Below the pieces are notes generated by a model, which was not told the DNA's origin, searched no databases, and saw only the letters and a list, made by a program, of their open reading frames with translations. A DNA stretch of 64,000 nt from Caulobacteraceae bacterium (lineage in GTDB: Bacteria > Pseudomonadota > Alphaproteobacteria > Caulobacterales > Caulobacteraceae): the NCBI GenBank assembly GCA_947441065.1, contig CANESI010000004.1:1-64000 (forward strand). Direction: 5' to 3'. Positions 15,949-25,301 of this stretch are shown one piece after another. Each line of letters starts with the position of its first letter. Position 1 is the stretch's first letter. A program made the position numbers and the translations under genes.

Positions 15949-17913
15949 CTATCGGCTAGCCGATGATTTAAGCAAATCACTAAAAGACCATTTCAACAAT
16001 AGTTCCATGTCATCACCATTTGTTGAGAGGACGGAGTTTTCATCTCCAGCGCATTGAGCGGCAGAACGTCTCGCTTGCGGATCGGATCCATTGGTCAATA
16101 TGACATAGACCTTGATGCCGTAAGTCTCACGAAGGACTTGGCACGCGGCGAGCGTTAGGGCGTTCAGGCTGGACTCATTTAGGTTTGCAACATTGGCCGA
16201 TCGCCAACATGAGCCGCTACCGCGCCGGTTTTCCCCCGTGCAGCCATAATATCCCTCAAAATCGATGGGCGCTTCATTGCGGCCATCGGTAATGAGCACG
16301 GCGATCTTGCGTCCTCCAGAACCGAAGGCGAATGGCCGCTGCCGGTCAGTGAGACCCCAAAATTGAGTCCAATAGGGACTTGGCGATAGAGTCCGCAGCG
16401 CCCAAGCCAGTCCCACATCCGATTGGCTACCGCCCGGCACAGGATAGAGTTCGTTCAACTTATCAATAATCTGCCGCCGGTTGCTCGATAGGGGAAGGAT
16501 CGCCGCCGGACAGTTGAGGTTAGGGCCCGAAATCGGCCTGTGGGATCGCCCCCAAATGCTAGGCTCGTTCTGCTGGAACGCGTCGACCATCCAAGGACAG
16601 ATTGCTTGGTCCGCCTTAAGATAACCGATCTCGTTAGGATCGGACAAACAGGCGCGATTGATCCCGGTTTGCACAGGATTGTTTGAGGTGCGATCCGTTG
16701 AGCACTTCTGATCTGTGGGCTGAAAGGCGTTTAGGGTACCATTTCGATGTGCCGTTACGACACTCTGGCCCGTCTGATCGAAACATTGGTGGATCGAGTT
16801 GGAGTAGCTCCACCTCACACATTGCCGTACCAGTTGGGCCTTCCGCAGACGGCTAAGGCGTGCATCCCGATCTGAACCAGATCTCGGGAACCTAGCTTGG
16901 GTGGGGCGGCCCACCTCGGTGTTCTCGGGCGGGGCAGGCTGATCGACCGTCTGATAGGCCAAACATTGGCCGACAAAAGGCGTTTGAATGCTTGAGCTCA
17001 ACAGGGCAGCGGGCCAAATGCCGTTGGGTGGTGGTTGGTCATTGATCGGTTTGACGACCGCATTATCCGCATCGGTTTGCACCTCACCATCAGCTGACCG
17101 CACGCAACCTCGCCACTGGGTTGGACGAGAAAGGTCGTTCAAGCGCTCAAGGCTGAGGGGGGTAGTGGGGTCTTGAGGCTCTGCAAGCACGGAAAGCCTG
17201 GATTGTGAGGGTTCGGGGGGCACGCGCCGAGAGCCGGTCGCCAAATAGTCGATATCGCGAGCCGCCGAAGGATCTCCCGGCGCAACAGATTCTGAGTTGA
17301 TATTGACAAGAGCAGCCCAGGGAATGACCGAAATCTTCACACTCGACCCTGCGACGTCCATGAGGTCGTTCACATAATCCTTTGCCGCATGGCGCATGGC
17401 CGTGAACTGATCCAAGTCACCTAACGAGCTGGAGCTGTCGACAATAAGGGCAACCTCGAGAGAGCGACTGGTGGGATCGACGGACGTCGAAACCTTTATG
17501 GGGACGCGCTGGATAAAGGGCAAAGCGCTGAGCGTTGTGGGACTGTCGGCCATAACATCGAGATCAAAGCGTCGTTGAATGGGGTCTGCAGACACCTTCC
17601 ACACGACATTTTCGACCCGATCTTGCGCGCTTTCCCATCCCTGAAGAATCTTGCCGACCTCCTCTTCACTTGCAATCTTTCGCTCCGCCTCGCTGATGTT
17701 GCGAGATGTGAAATAGACCCAGGCTCCTTCGACGGCCGCGCGGTCGGAGATGGTTTGAAGCGTGCCGCGCGCTTCATCATGTTTCTGCAACTGCTGGAAA
17801 CTACCGAAGGCGAAACTTAGGGGTATCACCGACAGGCCAATGACCCAGGTCAGCCCAGTCCGAATCCTGCGCCCACTAAATGGGCCGTTAAGGCTACGGC
17901 CACGACGATCCAA
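15949..17913 (-). CDS. TadG-like pilus assembly protein with VWA domain (paralogue 2)
   Basis: A 654-residue homologue of the neighbouring gene with the same architecture: N-terminal membrane helix (about 20-38), TadE/G-like region, VWA-like region starting VALIVDSSSSL with the MIDAS Asp149, and a C-terminal half with VLITDGRNEAP, GYYGCT and SCWRS. Shared blocks include QWRGCVRSADGEV, LNCPAAILPLS and LYPVPGGSQSDVGLAWAL. It lacks the long proline run. The N-terminus is Arg-rich before the helix, so it is probably a signal-anchor protein facing the periplasm. It is likely co-transcribed with paralogue 1, 50 bp downstream. Biological role unknown. Confidence 0.75.
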   Translation of the reverse strand: MDRRGRSLNGPFSGRRIRTGLTWVIGLSVIPLSFAFGSFQQLQKHDEARGTLQTISDRAAVEGAWVYFTSRNISEAERKIASEEEVGKILQGWESAQDRVENVVWKVSADPIQRRFDLDVMADSPTTLSALPFIQRVPIKVSTSVDPTSRSLEVALIVDSSSSLGDLDQFTAMRHAAKDYVNDLMDVAGSSVKISVIPWAALVNINSESVAPGDPSAARDIDYLATGSRRVPPEPSQSRLSVLAEPQDPTTPLSLERLNDLSRPTQWRGCVRSADGEVQTDADNAVVKPINDQPPPNGIWPAALLSSSIQTPFVGQCLAYQTVDQPAPPENTEVGRPTQARFPRSGSDRDARLSRLRKAQLVRQCVRWSYSNSIHQCFDQTGQSVVTAHRNGTLNAFQPTDQKCSTDRTSNNPVQTGINRACLSDPNEIGYLKADQAICPWMVDAFQQNEPSIWGRSHRPISGPNLNCPAAILPLSSNRRQIIDKLNELYPVPGGSQSDVGLAWALRTLSPSPYWTQFWGLTDRQRPFAFGSGGRKIAVLITDGRNEAPIDFEGYYGCTGENRRGSGSCWRSANVANLNESSLNALTLAACQVLRETYGIKVYVILTNGSDPQARRSAAQCAGDENSVLSTNGDDMELLLKWSFSDLLKSSASR

Positions 17914-18029
17914 AGGTCGCTCCTGCTTGATGATCTTTGGTAGATAGATCAGTTAAGCAGGGAGTGGGTTAAATAAATTTACAACCTATTGATTATAATA
18001 ATCACTACTAATAGATCTAAATCTCGCAT

Positions 18030-18746
18030 TTACAGTAGTTTAAACAATATTTCTCCGACGCCTTCAATGCCAGCCTTTACAGATTCATTCGCTTTAATAG
18101 GTCCGACCCCTTCCGGTGTTCCCGTAAATATCAAATCACCTGCCGCCAAGGTCCAAAGCCGCGAGGCTTGCGCAATAGTTTCTCCAATCGACCAGATCAT
18201 ATCTTCAAGCCGGCCATCTTGCCGTGCCTGCCCCTCCACGCTCAGCCATATTCTCCCTCGAGCCGTGTCCGTTCCATCTTGCGGCAAGGGGCAGTTGGCT
18301 TTGCGGCGAATAGGACTGATGGGCGCTGAAAGATCAAAGCCCTTGGCCGCATCCCAAGGCTGCCCCTTGGCCTTGAAGCCATTTTGAAGATCGCGGCGCG
18401 TGAGGTCCACGCCAACCGCATAGCCATAGACCGCGCCAAGACCCTGTTCGGGGGTAAGGTTTGAGCCGCCGCTCGAAAGGGCCGCAACCAGCTCGACCTC
18501 GTGATGCAGATCTGACGTGGCTGAAGGGTAGGGCACTGTCGCGCACTGGCCGGGAGGGCAGATCACAACTGCATCTGAAGGCTTGGAAAAGAAGAATGGA
18601 AGATCGCGTTCATCAGCCCCCATTTCCCGGGCATGGGCTGCATAGTTACGTCCAACGCAAAGGATCCGGCGAACGGGGAAAAGCGCTGAGGTTCCTTCAA
18701 CAGGAACGGCAGGGCGAGCGGGCGGGGGGAATGCAAAACTGGACAT
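18030..18746 (-). CDS. Fumarylacetoacetate hydrolase family protein
   Basis: A 238-residue FAH-fold enzyme. ILCVGRNYAAHAREMG and FFSKPSDAVV are the typical entry motifs, HHEVELVAAL supplies metal-binding Glu residues and GYAVGVDLTRRDLQ continues the metal site; TLAAGDLIFTGTPEGVGPI closes the domain. Relatives act as acylpyruvate hydrolases, oxaloacetate decarboxylases or maleylpyruvate hydrolases, so the substrate is open. It is alone on its strand between an AT-rich spacer and the divergent ABC transporter operon. Confidence 0.9.
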   Translation of the reverse strand: MSSFAFPPPARPAVPVEGTSALFPVRRILCVGRNYAAHAREMGADERDLPFFFSKPSDAVVICPPGQCATVPYPSATSDLHHEVELVAALSSGGSNLTPEQGLGAVYGYAVGVDLTRRDLQNGFKAKGQPWDAAKGFDLSAPISPIRRKANCPLPQDGTDTARGRIWLSVEGQARQDGRLEDMIWSIGETIAQASRLWTLAAGDLIFTGTPEGVGPIKANESVKAGIEGVGEILFKLL

Positions 18747-18908
18747 GGCACCAGATTAGGGACTTCCGGCGCCCGGTAAAGTCTCAAGAACTATGGGTTA
18801 CGGTTGTTTAACTTGCTTTTCCTGACAGGCCGCCCCCTAAACAACACCTAAGGTGGCGCGAATGTCTTGACTTCAATAGGTCGGGACCGGCCGACAGGAC
18901 CCTTGACC

Positions 18909-19787
18909 ATGTTGATCATCGAGAATTTGAACCACGTCTATCCCAATGGTGCCCATGCCCTGCGGGGTATCGATCTGGTCATCCCCAACGGTATGTTTGG
19001 CCTGCTGGGCCCCAATGGCGCGGGAAAGTCGACCTTGATGCGGACCATTGCGACCTTACAGACCCCCACATCTGGCCATTTGCGCTTTGATCAGATCAAT
19101 GTGCTGGCCAATCCAGAGGCTTTGCGCCGTCAACTTGGGTACCTGCCCCAAGACTTTGGCGTTTATCCCCGCGTGTCGGCCTATGACATGCTCGATCACA
19201 TGGCGGTTCTGAAGGGTGTGACCCAACCGGCCGCGCGTAAGGAGACGGTTGAGGCCCTTCTCAATCAGGTCAATCTCTGGACCGTGCGTCATAAGGCCTT
19301 GGCAGGATTTTCTGGGGGCATGCGCCAGCGCTTTGGCATTGCTCAGGCCCTGATCGGTGACCCTCGCCTAATCATTGTCGACGAGCCAACGGCTGGCCTC
19401 GACCCTGAAGAACGAAACCGGTTCCTCAATCTGTTGGCTGAGATCGGAGAAAATGTCGTCGTCATTCTCTCGACCCATATTGTTGAAGATGTTGCCGACC
19501 TTTGCCCCTCAATGGCCATTTTGGCTGAAGGCCGGATCCTCAGCCAAGGCGCGCCTCTGGGGTTGATTGAGAGCCTCAAGGGGCGGGTTTGGAAAAAGAC
19601 CATCAATCGCCATAATCTCGAGGCGGTCCGAAAGGATCATGAGGTCATCTCAACACGGCTTTTTGCGGGGGCGACGGTCGTACATGTTCTAGCCGATAAC
19701 CAGCCAGGAGACGGTTTTGAACCGGTCTTGGGTGGGTTGGAGGATGTCTATTTCTCTGTCCTATCTGCATCGCGCCGCGTGGCTTGA
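18909..19787 (+). CDS. ABC transporter ATP-binding protein
   Basis: A protein of about 292 residues with Walker A GPNGAGKST, the Q-loop region, signature FSGGMRQRF, Walker B LIIVDEPTAGLDP and switch His (ILSTHIVED). The C-terminal 80 residues are a regulatory extension. The ATG at 18909 (MLIIENLNHVYPNG) follows an AGGA and is preferred over an upstream TTG. It is 16 bp before the permease/peptidase fusion, so the two form one export-type system. Substrate unknown. Confidence 0.92.
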   Translation: MLIIENLNHVYPNGAHALRGIDLVIPNGMFGLLGPNGAGKSTLMRTIATLQTPTSGHLRFDQINVLANPEALRRQLGYLPQDFGVYPRVSAYDMLDHMAVLKGVTQPAARKETVEALLNQVNLWTVRHKALAGFSGGMRQRFGIAQALIGDPRLIIVDEPTAGLDPEERNRFLNLLAEIGENVVVILSTHIVEDVADLCPSMAILAEGRILSQGAPLGLIESLKGRVWKKTINRHNLEAVRKDHEVISTRLFAGATVVHVLADNQPGDGFEPVLGGLEDVYFSVLSASRRVA

Positions 19788-19803
19788 ACCGGGGGTCTGA
19801 TCG

Positions 19804-22800
19804 ATGTTCGGCAAGATTGCGACCTTTGAGTTTCGCTACCAGCTTAGACAGCCGCTGTTCTGGGTGGTGTTCATAGTCCTTTTCCTTCTGACCTTTGGCT
19901 CGGTCACGATCGACCAGATTCAAATTGGGTCTGGAGGCAATGTTCACCGCAATTCGCCGTTTGCGATTGCCCAGACCCACCTGATCCTGTCCCTGTTCTA
20001 CATGTTCGTGACGGCGGCCTTTGTGGCCAATGTGGTTGTTCGCGATGACGAGACCGGATTTGGCCCCATCATCCGGTCGACGAGGGTCACCAAAGCCAAC
20101 TATCTCTTAGGCCGGTTTAGTGGAGGCGTCGCCGCCGCCGCAGTGGCCTATCTAAGTGTTCCACTGGCTTTCTTCCTTGGTTCATTAATGCCTTGGGTAG
20201 ACGGGGAAACCTTGGGACCCAACCGCTTACAGGACTATGGCTTTGCCTATGGGATCTTGGCCCTTCCCGCGCTCCTTTTAACCAGCGCCGTATTCTTTTC
20301 TGTCGCGACGATCACGCGGTCGATGATGGCGACCTATGTCGGTGTTGTCGCGTTCTTCGTTATCTATTTGACGTCCATGACCTTGCTCGACAAGCCTCAG
20401 TTTGAGCAAGGTGCAGCCCTGTTCGAGCCCTTTGGATTGGCGGCCTATGGGCTCGCGACCAAATATTGGACCGCGGCCGACCGCAATCTCTTAACGCCCG
20501 CCCTGAGCGGACTCTTGATGTGGAACAGGCTCTTTAGCCTCGCCCTATCGGCAGGCTTTCTGGCCCTTGCCTATAGTCTTTTTCGGTTTGAAGTCCCTGC
20601 TGCTCGGCGGCCGAAAGGGGGGCGGGCTGAAGGGGCCAACGATCCGGCCCCATTGCCTCGCAGCGGCCCGCTACCAGCTCCAAAATATGATGCCCAGTCG
20701 GGCTGGACCCTGCTCTTGGTTCGGACCCGCTTGGAAATGCGGCAAGTCTTTCTAAGCCCGGCCTATATCGTGCTTTTGGCGCTCGGCGTCGTGAATGCTG
20801 GGGCGTCACTTTGGTATGCCAATGACCTCTATGGTGGGACCATCTATCCCGTCACACGGGTGATGATTTCGACGCTCGAAAACGTCTTCAGCATTATCCC
20901 AATCATTGTCGCGATCTATTATGCGGGTGAGCTGGTCTGGCGCGAACGCGATCGGCGCACGCACGAGATTATTGACGCCACCCCTATCCCGGACTGGGCC
21001 TTCTTTGTGCCCAAGACCCTCGCCATCACCTTGGTGCTGATTTCGACCTTGGTTGTTGGTGTGATGACCGCCGTGGCCTTGCAGGCAATCAAGGGCTATT
21101 TCAATTTTGAGATCGGGAAATATCTGCTTTGGCTGGTTATCCCTGACGCTGTGAGTTTCCTTCTGATCGCAATTCTCGCGGTCTTTTTGCAGACCCTGTC
21201 GCCTCAGAAGTTTGTCGGCTGGGGTCTGATGGTCCTCTATTTGATCTCCAGACAGGTTATGGCGAGTTTGGGTTGGGAGCATCTGCTCTATCGCTACGGC
21301 GGCGCACCCTACGTGCCCTTGTCGGATATGAATGGACAAGGACAGTTCTGGATCGCCAATGGTTGGCTTCGTCTCTACTGGACCGCCTTTGCCCTCATTC
21401 TTTGTGTGCTGTCTTACGCCCTGTGGCGGCGGGGGGTGGATACACGTCTCATGCCGCGACTTCGGCGTCTCGGCGCGCGGTTAAGGGGGACCCCCGGGAT
21501 TATTCTGGGCTCGGCCTTGGCGGTCTTTGTCGCTGCAGGAAGCTATATCTTTATCAACACGAACATCTGGAACAGCTACCGTACCAACCTAGACAACGAA
21601 AAGTGGCGTGCTGCTTACGAAAAGGACCTGCTAGCATTTGAAAAGGTCGCACAGCCGCGCATTTTTGATGTGACCCTTGATGTTGATATTCATCCCCATC
21701 AGCATCGCTTGGTGACCAATGGCGTCTATCGGTTCGAAAACCGTACAGATTCGCCTTTGCGTGAAATGCATGTGCAGTTTAATCGCGACCTTAAGGTCGA
21801 TGCGCTCGCCATTGAGGGCGCTCGGCCCAAAAAGACCTATGAACAGTATAACTATCGGATTTTCAGTTTCGACACGCCCCTGAAACCGGGTGAGAGGCGT
21901 AGCCTGTCCTTCACGACCACCTTGGAACAAAAGGGTTTCAAAAATAGTGGTGCTGACACCAGCCTTGTCGACAATGGCACCTTCATCAATGACCAAGAGA
22001 TAGCACCGGGATTCGGCGTCAGCCGGGCACCACTCCTGACGGATCGCAGCAAACGCCGAAAATATGGTCTGCCCTCTGAGTTGCGGATGGCCAAGCTCGG
22101 CGATGCCGCGTCGCGAGGCTATCACTATCTGCGCCGTGATTCCGATTGGGTCCAAGCCGACATCACGGTCACGACCGACGCCGACCAAACACCAATCGCG
22201 CCGGGCTATCGGGTGTCAGAGAAGCTATCTGAAGGTCGGCGGACGGTTCGGTTCAAGACCGAGGCCCCCATCTTGCAATTTTTCTCGATCCAATCTGCCC
22301 GTTATCAGGTCAAGTCGCAAACCTATCGGGGCGTCGACCTGGCGATCTATTATGATGCGCAACATCCGTGGAACATTGACCGGATGATGCGGGCTATGAG
22401 GCTATCTCTGGACTATTATCAGGCCCAGTTCGGTCCCTATCAGTTCAGACAGGCCCGCATTCTAGAATTTCCGGACTATGCCCAATTTGCGCAGTCCTTT
22501 GCCAACACGATCCCCTATTCCGAAGGCCTAGGGTTCATCGCCAACTATAAGGACCCTGAAAAGATTGATCTCGCCACCTATGTGACCGCCCACGAGTTGG
22601 CGCACCAATGGTGGGCCCATCAGATCATTGGAGCGGATCAACAGGGCTCCACGGTTCTGTCCGAAACCTTGTCGCAATATTCTGCCCTAATGGTCATGGA
22701 AAAGCTCTATGGCCCGGAGAAGATCCGCAAGTTCCTCAAATATGAATTGGATAACTATCTGCGCAGCCGCGGCGCAGAGGTCATCGAAGAACTGCCTTTG

Positions 22801-23385
22801 ATCCGTGTCGAAAACCAGCCCTATATCCACTATCGAAAGGGCGCTCTGGTCATGTACCGCCTAAAGGACGAGATCGGTGAGGCTGCCATCAACCGGGCCC
22901 TTCGCTCGCTCCTAGCAAAATATGCCTTTAAGGCCGCGCCCTATCCGACATCGCTTGATCTTGTGGCGGCCGTGCGGGCCGAGGCTCCATCAGATAAGCA
23001 GGATCTAATTACGGACCTGTTTGAGAAGATCACCGTCTTTGACGTCAAGACCACCAAGGCCGTCGCCGCAAAGCGCAAGGACGGTCAATATGACCTTACC
23101 CTTACCGTCGACGCTAAAAAGTTCAATGCCGATGGGCAGGGCAAGGAAACAGCTGTTCCTATGGCCGAAGCGGTGGATGTTGGGCTCTTTATGGTCAAGC
23201 CAGAGGATAAGGATTTTGATCGATCAAAAGTACTGGCCTTCAAGTCCGTACGCTTGCGGTCGGGCGTTCAGACCATTGTTCTGACGGTTCCGAGCTTGCC
23301 AAAATTCGCGGGCGTCGACCCTTACGCCAAGCTGATTGATCGAAATGCGGATGATAATCTCACTTCGGTGAGCAAATCGGACTGA
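19804..23385 (+). CDS. ABC transporter permease fused to an M1-family aminopeptidase domain
   Basis: A 1193-residue fusion. The N-terminal part (about 1-600) has two blocks of roughly six membrane helices like ABC-2-type permeases, separated by a charged linker near residues 265-300. The C-terminal part (about 620-1190) is an M1 metallopeptidase: HELAH at residues 930-934 gives two zinc histidines and the catalytic Glu931, and Glu954 in the SETLSQY motif is the likely third ligand. The interval is one residue longer than in canonical M1 enzymes, which I believe is normal for this subfamily. With the preceding ATPase it forms a transporter with an attached extracytoplasmic peptidase domain. 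Function not established. Confidence 0.87.
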   Translation: MFGKIATFEFRYQLRQPLFWVVFIVLFLLTFGSVTIDQIQIGSGGNVHRNSPFAIAQTHLILSLFYMFVTAAFVANVVVRDDETGFGPIIRSTRVTKANYLLGRFSGGVAAAAVAYLSVPLAFFLGSLMPWVDGETLGPNRLQDYGFAYGILALPALLLTSAVFFSVATITRSMMATYVGVVAFFVIYLTSMTLLDKPQFEQGAALFEPFGLAAYGLATKYWTAADRNLLTPALSGLLMWNRLFSLALSAGFLALAYSLFRFEVPAARRPKGGRAEGANDPAPLPRSGPLPAPKYDAQSGWTLLLVRTRLEMRQVFLSPAYIVLLALGVVNAGASLWYANDLYGGTIYPVTRVMISTLENVFSIIPIIVAIYYAGELVWRERDRRTHEIIDATPIPDWAFFVPKTLAITLVLISTLVVGVMTAVALQAIKGYFNFEIGKYLLWLVIPDAVSFLLIAILAVFLQTLSPQKFVGWGLMVLYLISRQVMASLGWEHLLYRYGGAPYVPLSDMNGQGQFWIANGWLRLYWTAFALILCVLSYALWRRGVDTRLMPRLRRLGARLRGTPGIILGSALAVFVAAGSYIFINTNIWNSYRTNLDNEKWRAAYEKDLLAFEKVAQPRIFDVTLDVDIHPHQHRLVTNGVYRFENRTDSPLREMHVQFNRDLKVDALAIEGARPKKTYEQYNYRIFSFDTPLKPGERRSLSFTTTLEQKGFKNSGADTSLVDNGTFINDQEIAPGFGVSRAPLLTDRSKRRKYGLPSELRMAKLGDAASRGYHYLRRDSDWVQADITVTTDADQTPIAPGYRVSEKLSEGRRTVRFKTEAPILQFFSIQSARYQVKSQTYRGVDLAIYYDAQHPWNIDRMMRAMRLSLDYYQAQFGPYQFRQARILEFPDYAQFAQSFANTIPYSEGLGFIANYKDPEKIDLATYVTAHELAHQWWAHQIIGADQQGSTVLSETLSQYSALMVMEKLYGPEKIRKFLKYELDNYLRSRGAEVIEELPLIRVENQPYIHYRKGALVMYRLKDEIGEAAINRALRSLLAKYAFKAAPYPTSLDLVAAVRAEAPSDKQDLITDLFEKITVFDVKTTKAVAAKRKDGQYDLTLTVDAKKFNADGQGKETAVPMAEAVDVGLFMVKPEDKDFDRSKVLAFKSVRLRSGVQTIVLTVPSLPKFAGVDPYAKLIDRNADDNLTSVSKSD

Positions 23386-23552
23386 TCTGGTGTGTGCTAT
23401 GCGCTATTTGCCGCAAGTCTAGATGGCGGTGATCGCTTGGCACAGCCCTAGAACGGGTAATAGGGTGTTCCTATATTTCTTGAAGAGTGATGTACCCGAT
23501 ATTGGCATCATGCGCCTTGCCTTGCGGCTTGGCATTTTAAATGAGGGTCGAC

Positions 23553-23870
23553 ATGTCCGCTGAACCAGATGCCACAATACCGCCATCCAGCGTGCCAAAG
23601 GGTGCCCACAAGGCTGACGCTTCAACCGGGCCTGTTACTGAGGCGGCTGTCGCAGACCTGATCAACCGGGTTGAAGCCATGTTTCGTGAGGGCTTGAAGG
23701 CGCTTGGGGCGCAGTCCAAGCCCCTGATCGACAATGCCGAGGACCAACTCGAAGCGGCTCAGAAGGCTGTTTCAGATCAGGTTCGAAATCGGCCCCTGAC
23801 CGCGACGGCGATGGCCTTAGGCGTCGGTGTCGTTATTGGCCTTCTCTTGAGCACTGGACGGCGCAGATGA
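23553..23870 (+). CDS. DUF883/YqjD-type inner membrane protein
   Basis: A protein of about 105 residues (start ATG 23553; an in-frame ATG at 23541 is also possible). It has an amphipathic helical middle rich in Ala, Glu and Lys (around 35-80) and a C-terminal glycine-rich membrane segment (TATAMALGVGVVIGLLL) ending in basic residues. This is the layout of ElaB/YqjD proteins, tail-anchored membrane proteins linked to stationary phase and ribosome binding in E. coli. The stop overlaps the next gene as ATGA, so the pair is co-translated. Confidence 0.72.
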   Translation: MSAEPDATIPPSSVPKGAHKADASTGPVTEAAVADLINRVEAMFREGLKALGAQSKPLIDNAEDQLEAAQKAVSDQVRNRPLTATAMALGVGVVIGLLLSTGRRR

Positions 23871-24262
23871 TCCGAAAGACGGTCATTCAGACCCTCACAA
23901 TGGCCACAGTCGTCGCCGTTTGCGCGGGTATCAGCCTCGTGGCGGCCGCTTTTGGTCTCTTTGTGATGTTACGCAGCCTTTGTGGCGAGGTCACGGCTTA
24001 CGCCATCGTGGCGGGTCTGTTTGCGCTGGTGGCGCTTATCGTTGCACTTGTGGCCAGTCGACCTGGGGCGGCCGAGAAACGACCGGTTCCGGCCCCGCCA
24101 GAGACTTCGCCCATCTTGGCAGCCCTAATGGCCGTCGTGCGCGATAAGCCCTTGGTCAGTGCGGCCGTCGCGGCCGCTGCGGGGATCATCGCGGTACGCA
24201 ATCCGCAGATGATATCCAGTGTGATCGCGGCCTTTCTTCAGGATGCAGAGCCTAAGGACTAG
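23867..24262 (+). CDS. Small membrane protein, partner of DUF883-type protein
   Basis: A 131-residue protein with two hydrophobic segments near residues 12-35 and 43-65 and a third, weaker one near 85-105 (PLVSAAVAAAAGIIAV), joined by a Pro-rich linker. It resembles YqjE/putative-holin-superfamily proteins that commonly follow yqjD-type genes. I cannot assign a function. The start overlaps the preceding stop (ATGA). Confidence 0.65.
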   Translation: MIRKTVIQTLTMATVVAVCAGISLVAAAFGLFVMLRSLCGEVTAYAIVAGLFALVALIVALVASRPGAAEKRPVPAPPETSPILAALMAVVRDKPLVSAAVAAAAGIIAVRNPQMISSVIAAFLQDAEPKD

Positions 24263-24265
24263 GCC

Positions 24266-25198
24266 TTAGGCTTGATTGACTTTGTTGGCCTTAATGACCG
24301 CCGCGCCCCGCGCATCGAGGTCTTTACGGGTGGCATCTAGGCTCAGTGGGCCCCTCAATGTGGCATTGACCTGGTCGATGGCCGCTGCCGCGCCCGGTTT
24401 GCGCGCAAAAAGGTAGCGTAGGGACAGGCGTTCATTGTCCGCCGCATCCGGTTGGGTGCCATGCAGTGTGCAGGCATGCCAAACGGCGGCAAAGCCAGCC
24501 TTGCCGGTTAGAAGCTTTTGGGGTGTATGAACCATGCTCCCGCGCCCATCACTATAGTCCCAGCCTTGCCCATTATGGGTCAGGTCATGGGGGAAAAGGG
24601 TGCCGCCAAAGCTTTGGCTACCTTCGAGTAAGAACAGGGGGGCGTCATGCAAGCCAACGTCATGCAGGTAAACGTAAAGTGTGACAAAATCGGCTTCCCG
24701 GTCCTTGTAGTCGATCAGATCCTGATGAAAATCGATGCCGTAGAAATAGGTAATGTCCCTAAGTTGGGGCCTGACATAGGCGCCAAGATTGTTGACGGGA
24801 TTGCCGGCGATCCTCGCCTTGAGCCAGGCAGGCACGATGCTCGCGGGCACGCCGCAGATGAGCTTTTTCAGTAAGATCTCGTAACCGTCCCCTAGGAGCT
24901 CGGTCATGGCTGATACAATGTCGTGGTCCTGTTCAACGAAGGCCAGATCTGGGCCGAACCGCTCTAAAAGGTTGCGGCCAGGCGCGGGGTTGACGCCGAC
25001 ATATTGCGGATTGGCGTCAAATTCTGCCTCGGTTAGGAACAGATCTTTATCGAAGGTCCGCAATTGGCGAGTTTTTGTCAGCAAGCGCGCGGCCTCAAGG
25101 GGGTCTACACCGCGGTCGAATTGATGATGGCCCCTCGCGATGAAATCATCAACGATGCCATGGCGCTGCCCCATGGAGGGTGTGTTTTGCGCTTGCAT
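24266..25198 (-). CDS. Phytanoyl-CoA dioxygenase (PhyH) family protein
   Basis: A protein of about 310 residues of the Fe(II)/2-oxoglutarate oxygenase superfamily. The HxD iron motif is in IDFHQDLIDY, and a distal His with an Arg for 2-oxoglutarate lies in ACTLHGTQPDAADNERLSLRY. The FLLEGSQSFGGT segment is typical of PhyH proteins. Family members hydroxylate lipids, small metabolites or antibiotics; the substrate here cannot be inferred. The open frame continues to ATG 25225, but the ATG at 25198 follows a GGGGG stretch and is a reasonable start. It is convergent with the small membrane-protein pair. Confidence 0.82.
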   Translation of the reverse strand: MQAQNTPSMGQRHGIVDDFIARGHHQFDRGVDPLEAARLLTKTRQLRTFDKDLFLTEAEFDANPQYVGVNPAPGRNLLERFGPDLAFVEQDHDIVSAMTELLGDGYEILLKKLICGVPASIVPAWLKARIAGNPVNNLGAYVRPQLRDITYFYGIDFHQDLIDYKDREADFVTLYVYLHDVGLHDAPLFLLEGSQSFGGTLFPHDLTHNGQGWDYSDGRGSMVHTPQKLLTGKAGFAAVWHACTLHGTQPDAADNERLSLRYLFARKPGAAAAIDQVNATLRGPLSLDATRKDLDARGAAVIKANKVNQA

Positions 25199-25301
25199 GA
25201 TCAAGGCCCCCAATAAAAAGGTCATTACATAATGACTTGGTTAATAAAGGCTCCATGATCAACCATCGTCTTTAAACCTATGGTTCAAGTGCCGCTTCGC
25301 C

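Noticed and set aside
23553-24262. The ATGA-coupled small gene pair considered as a toxin-antitoxin system
   Set aside because: The two proteins have the membrane-anchored architecture of YqjD/YqjE-type proteins, with no DNA-binding or nuclease features.
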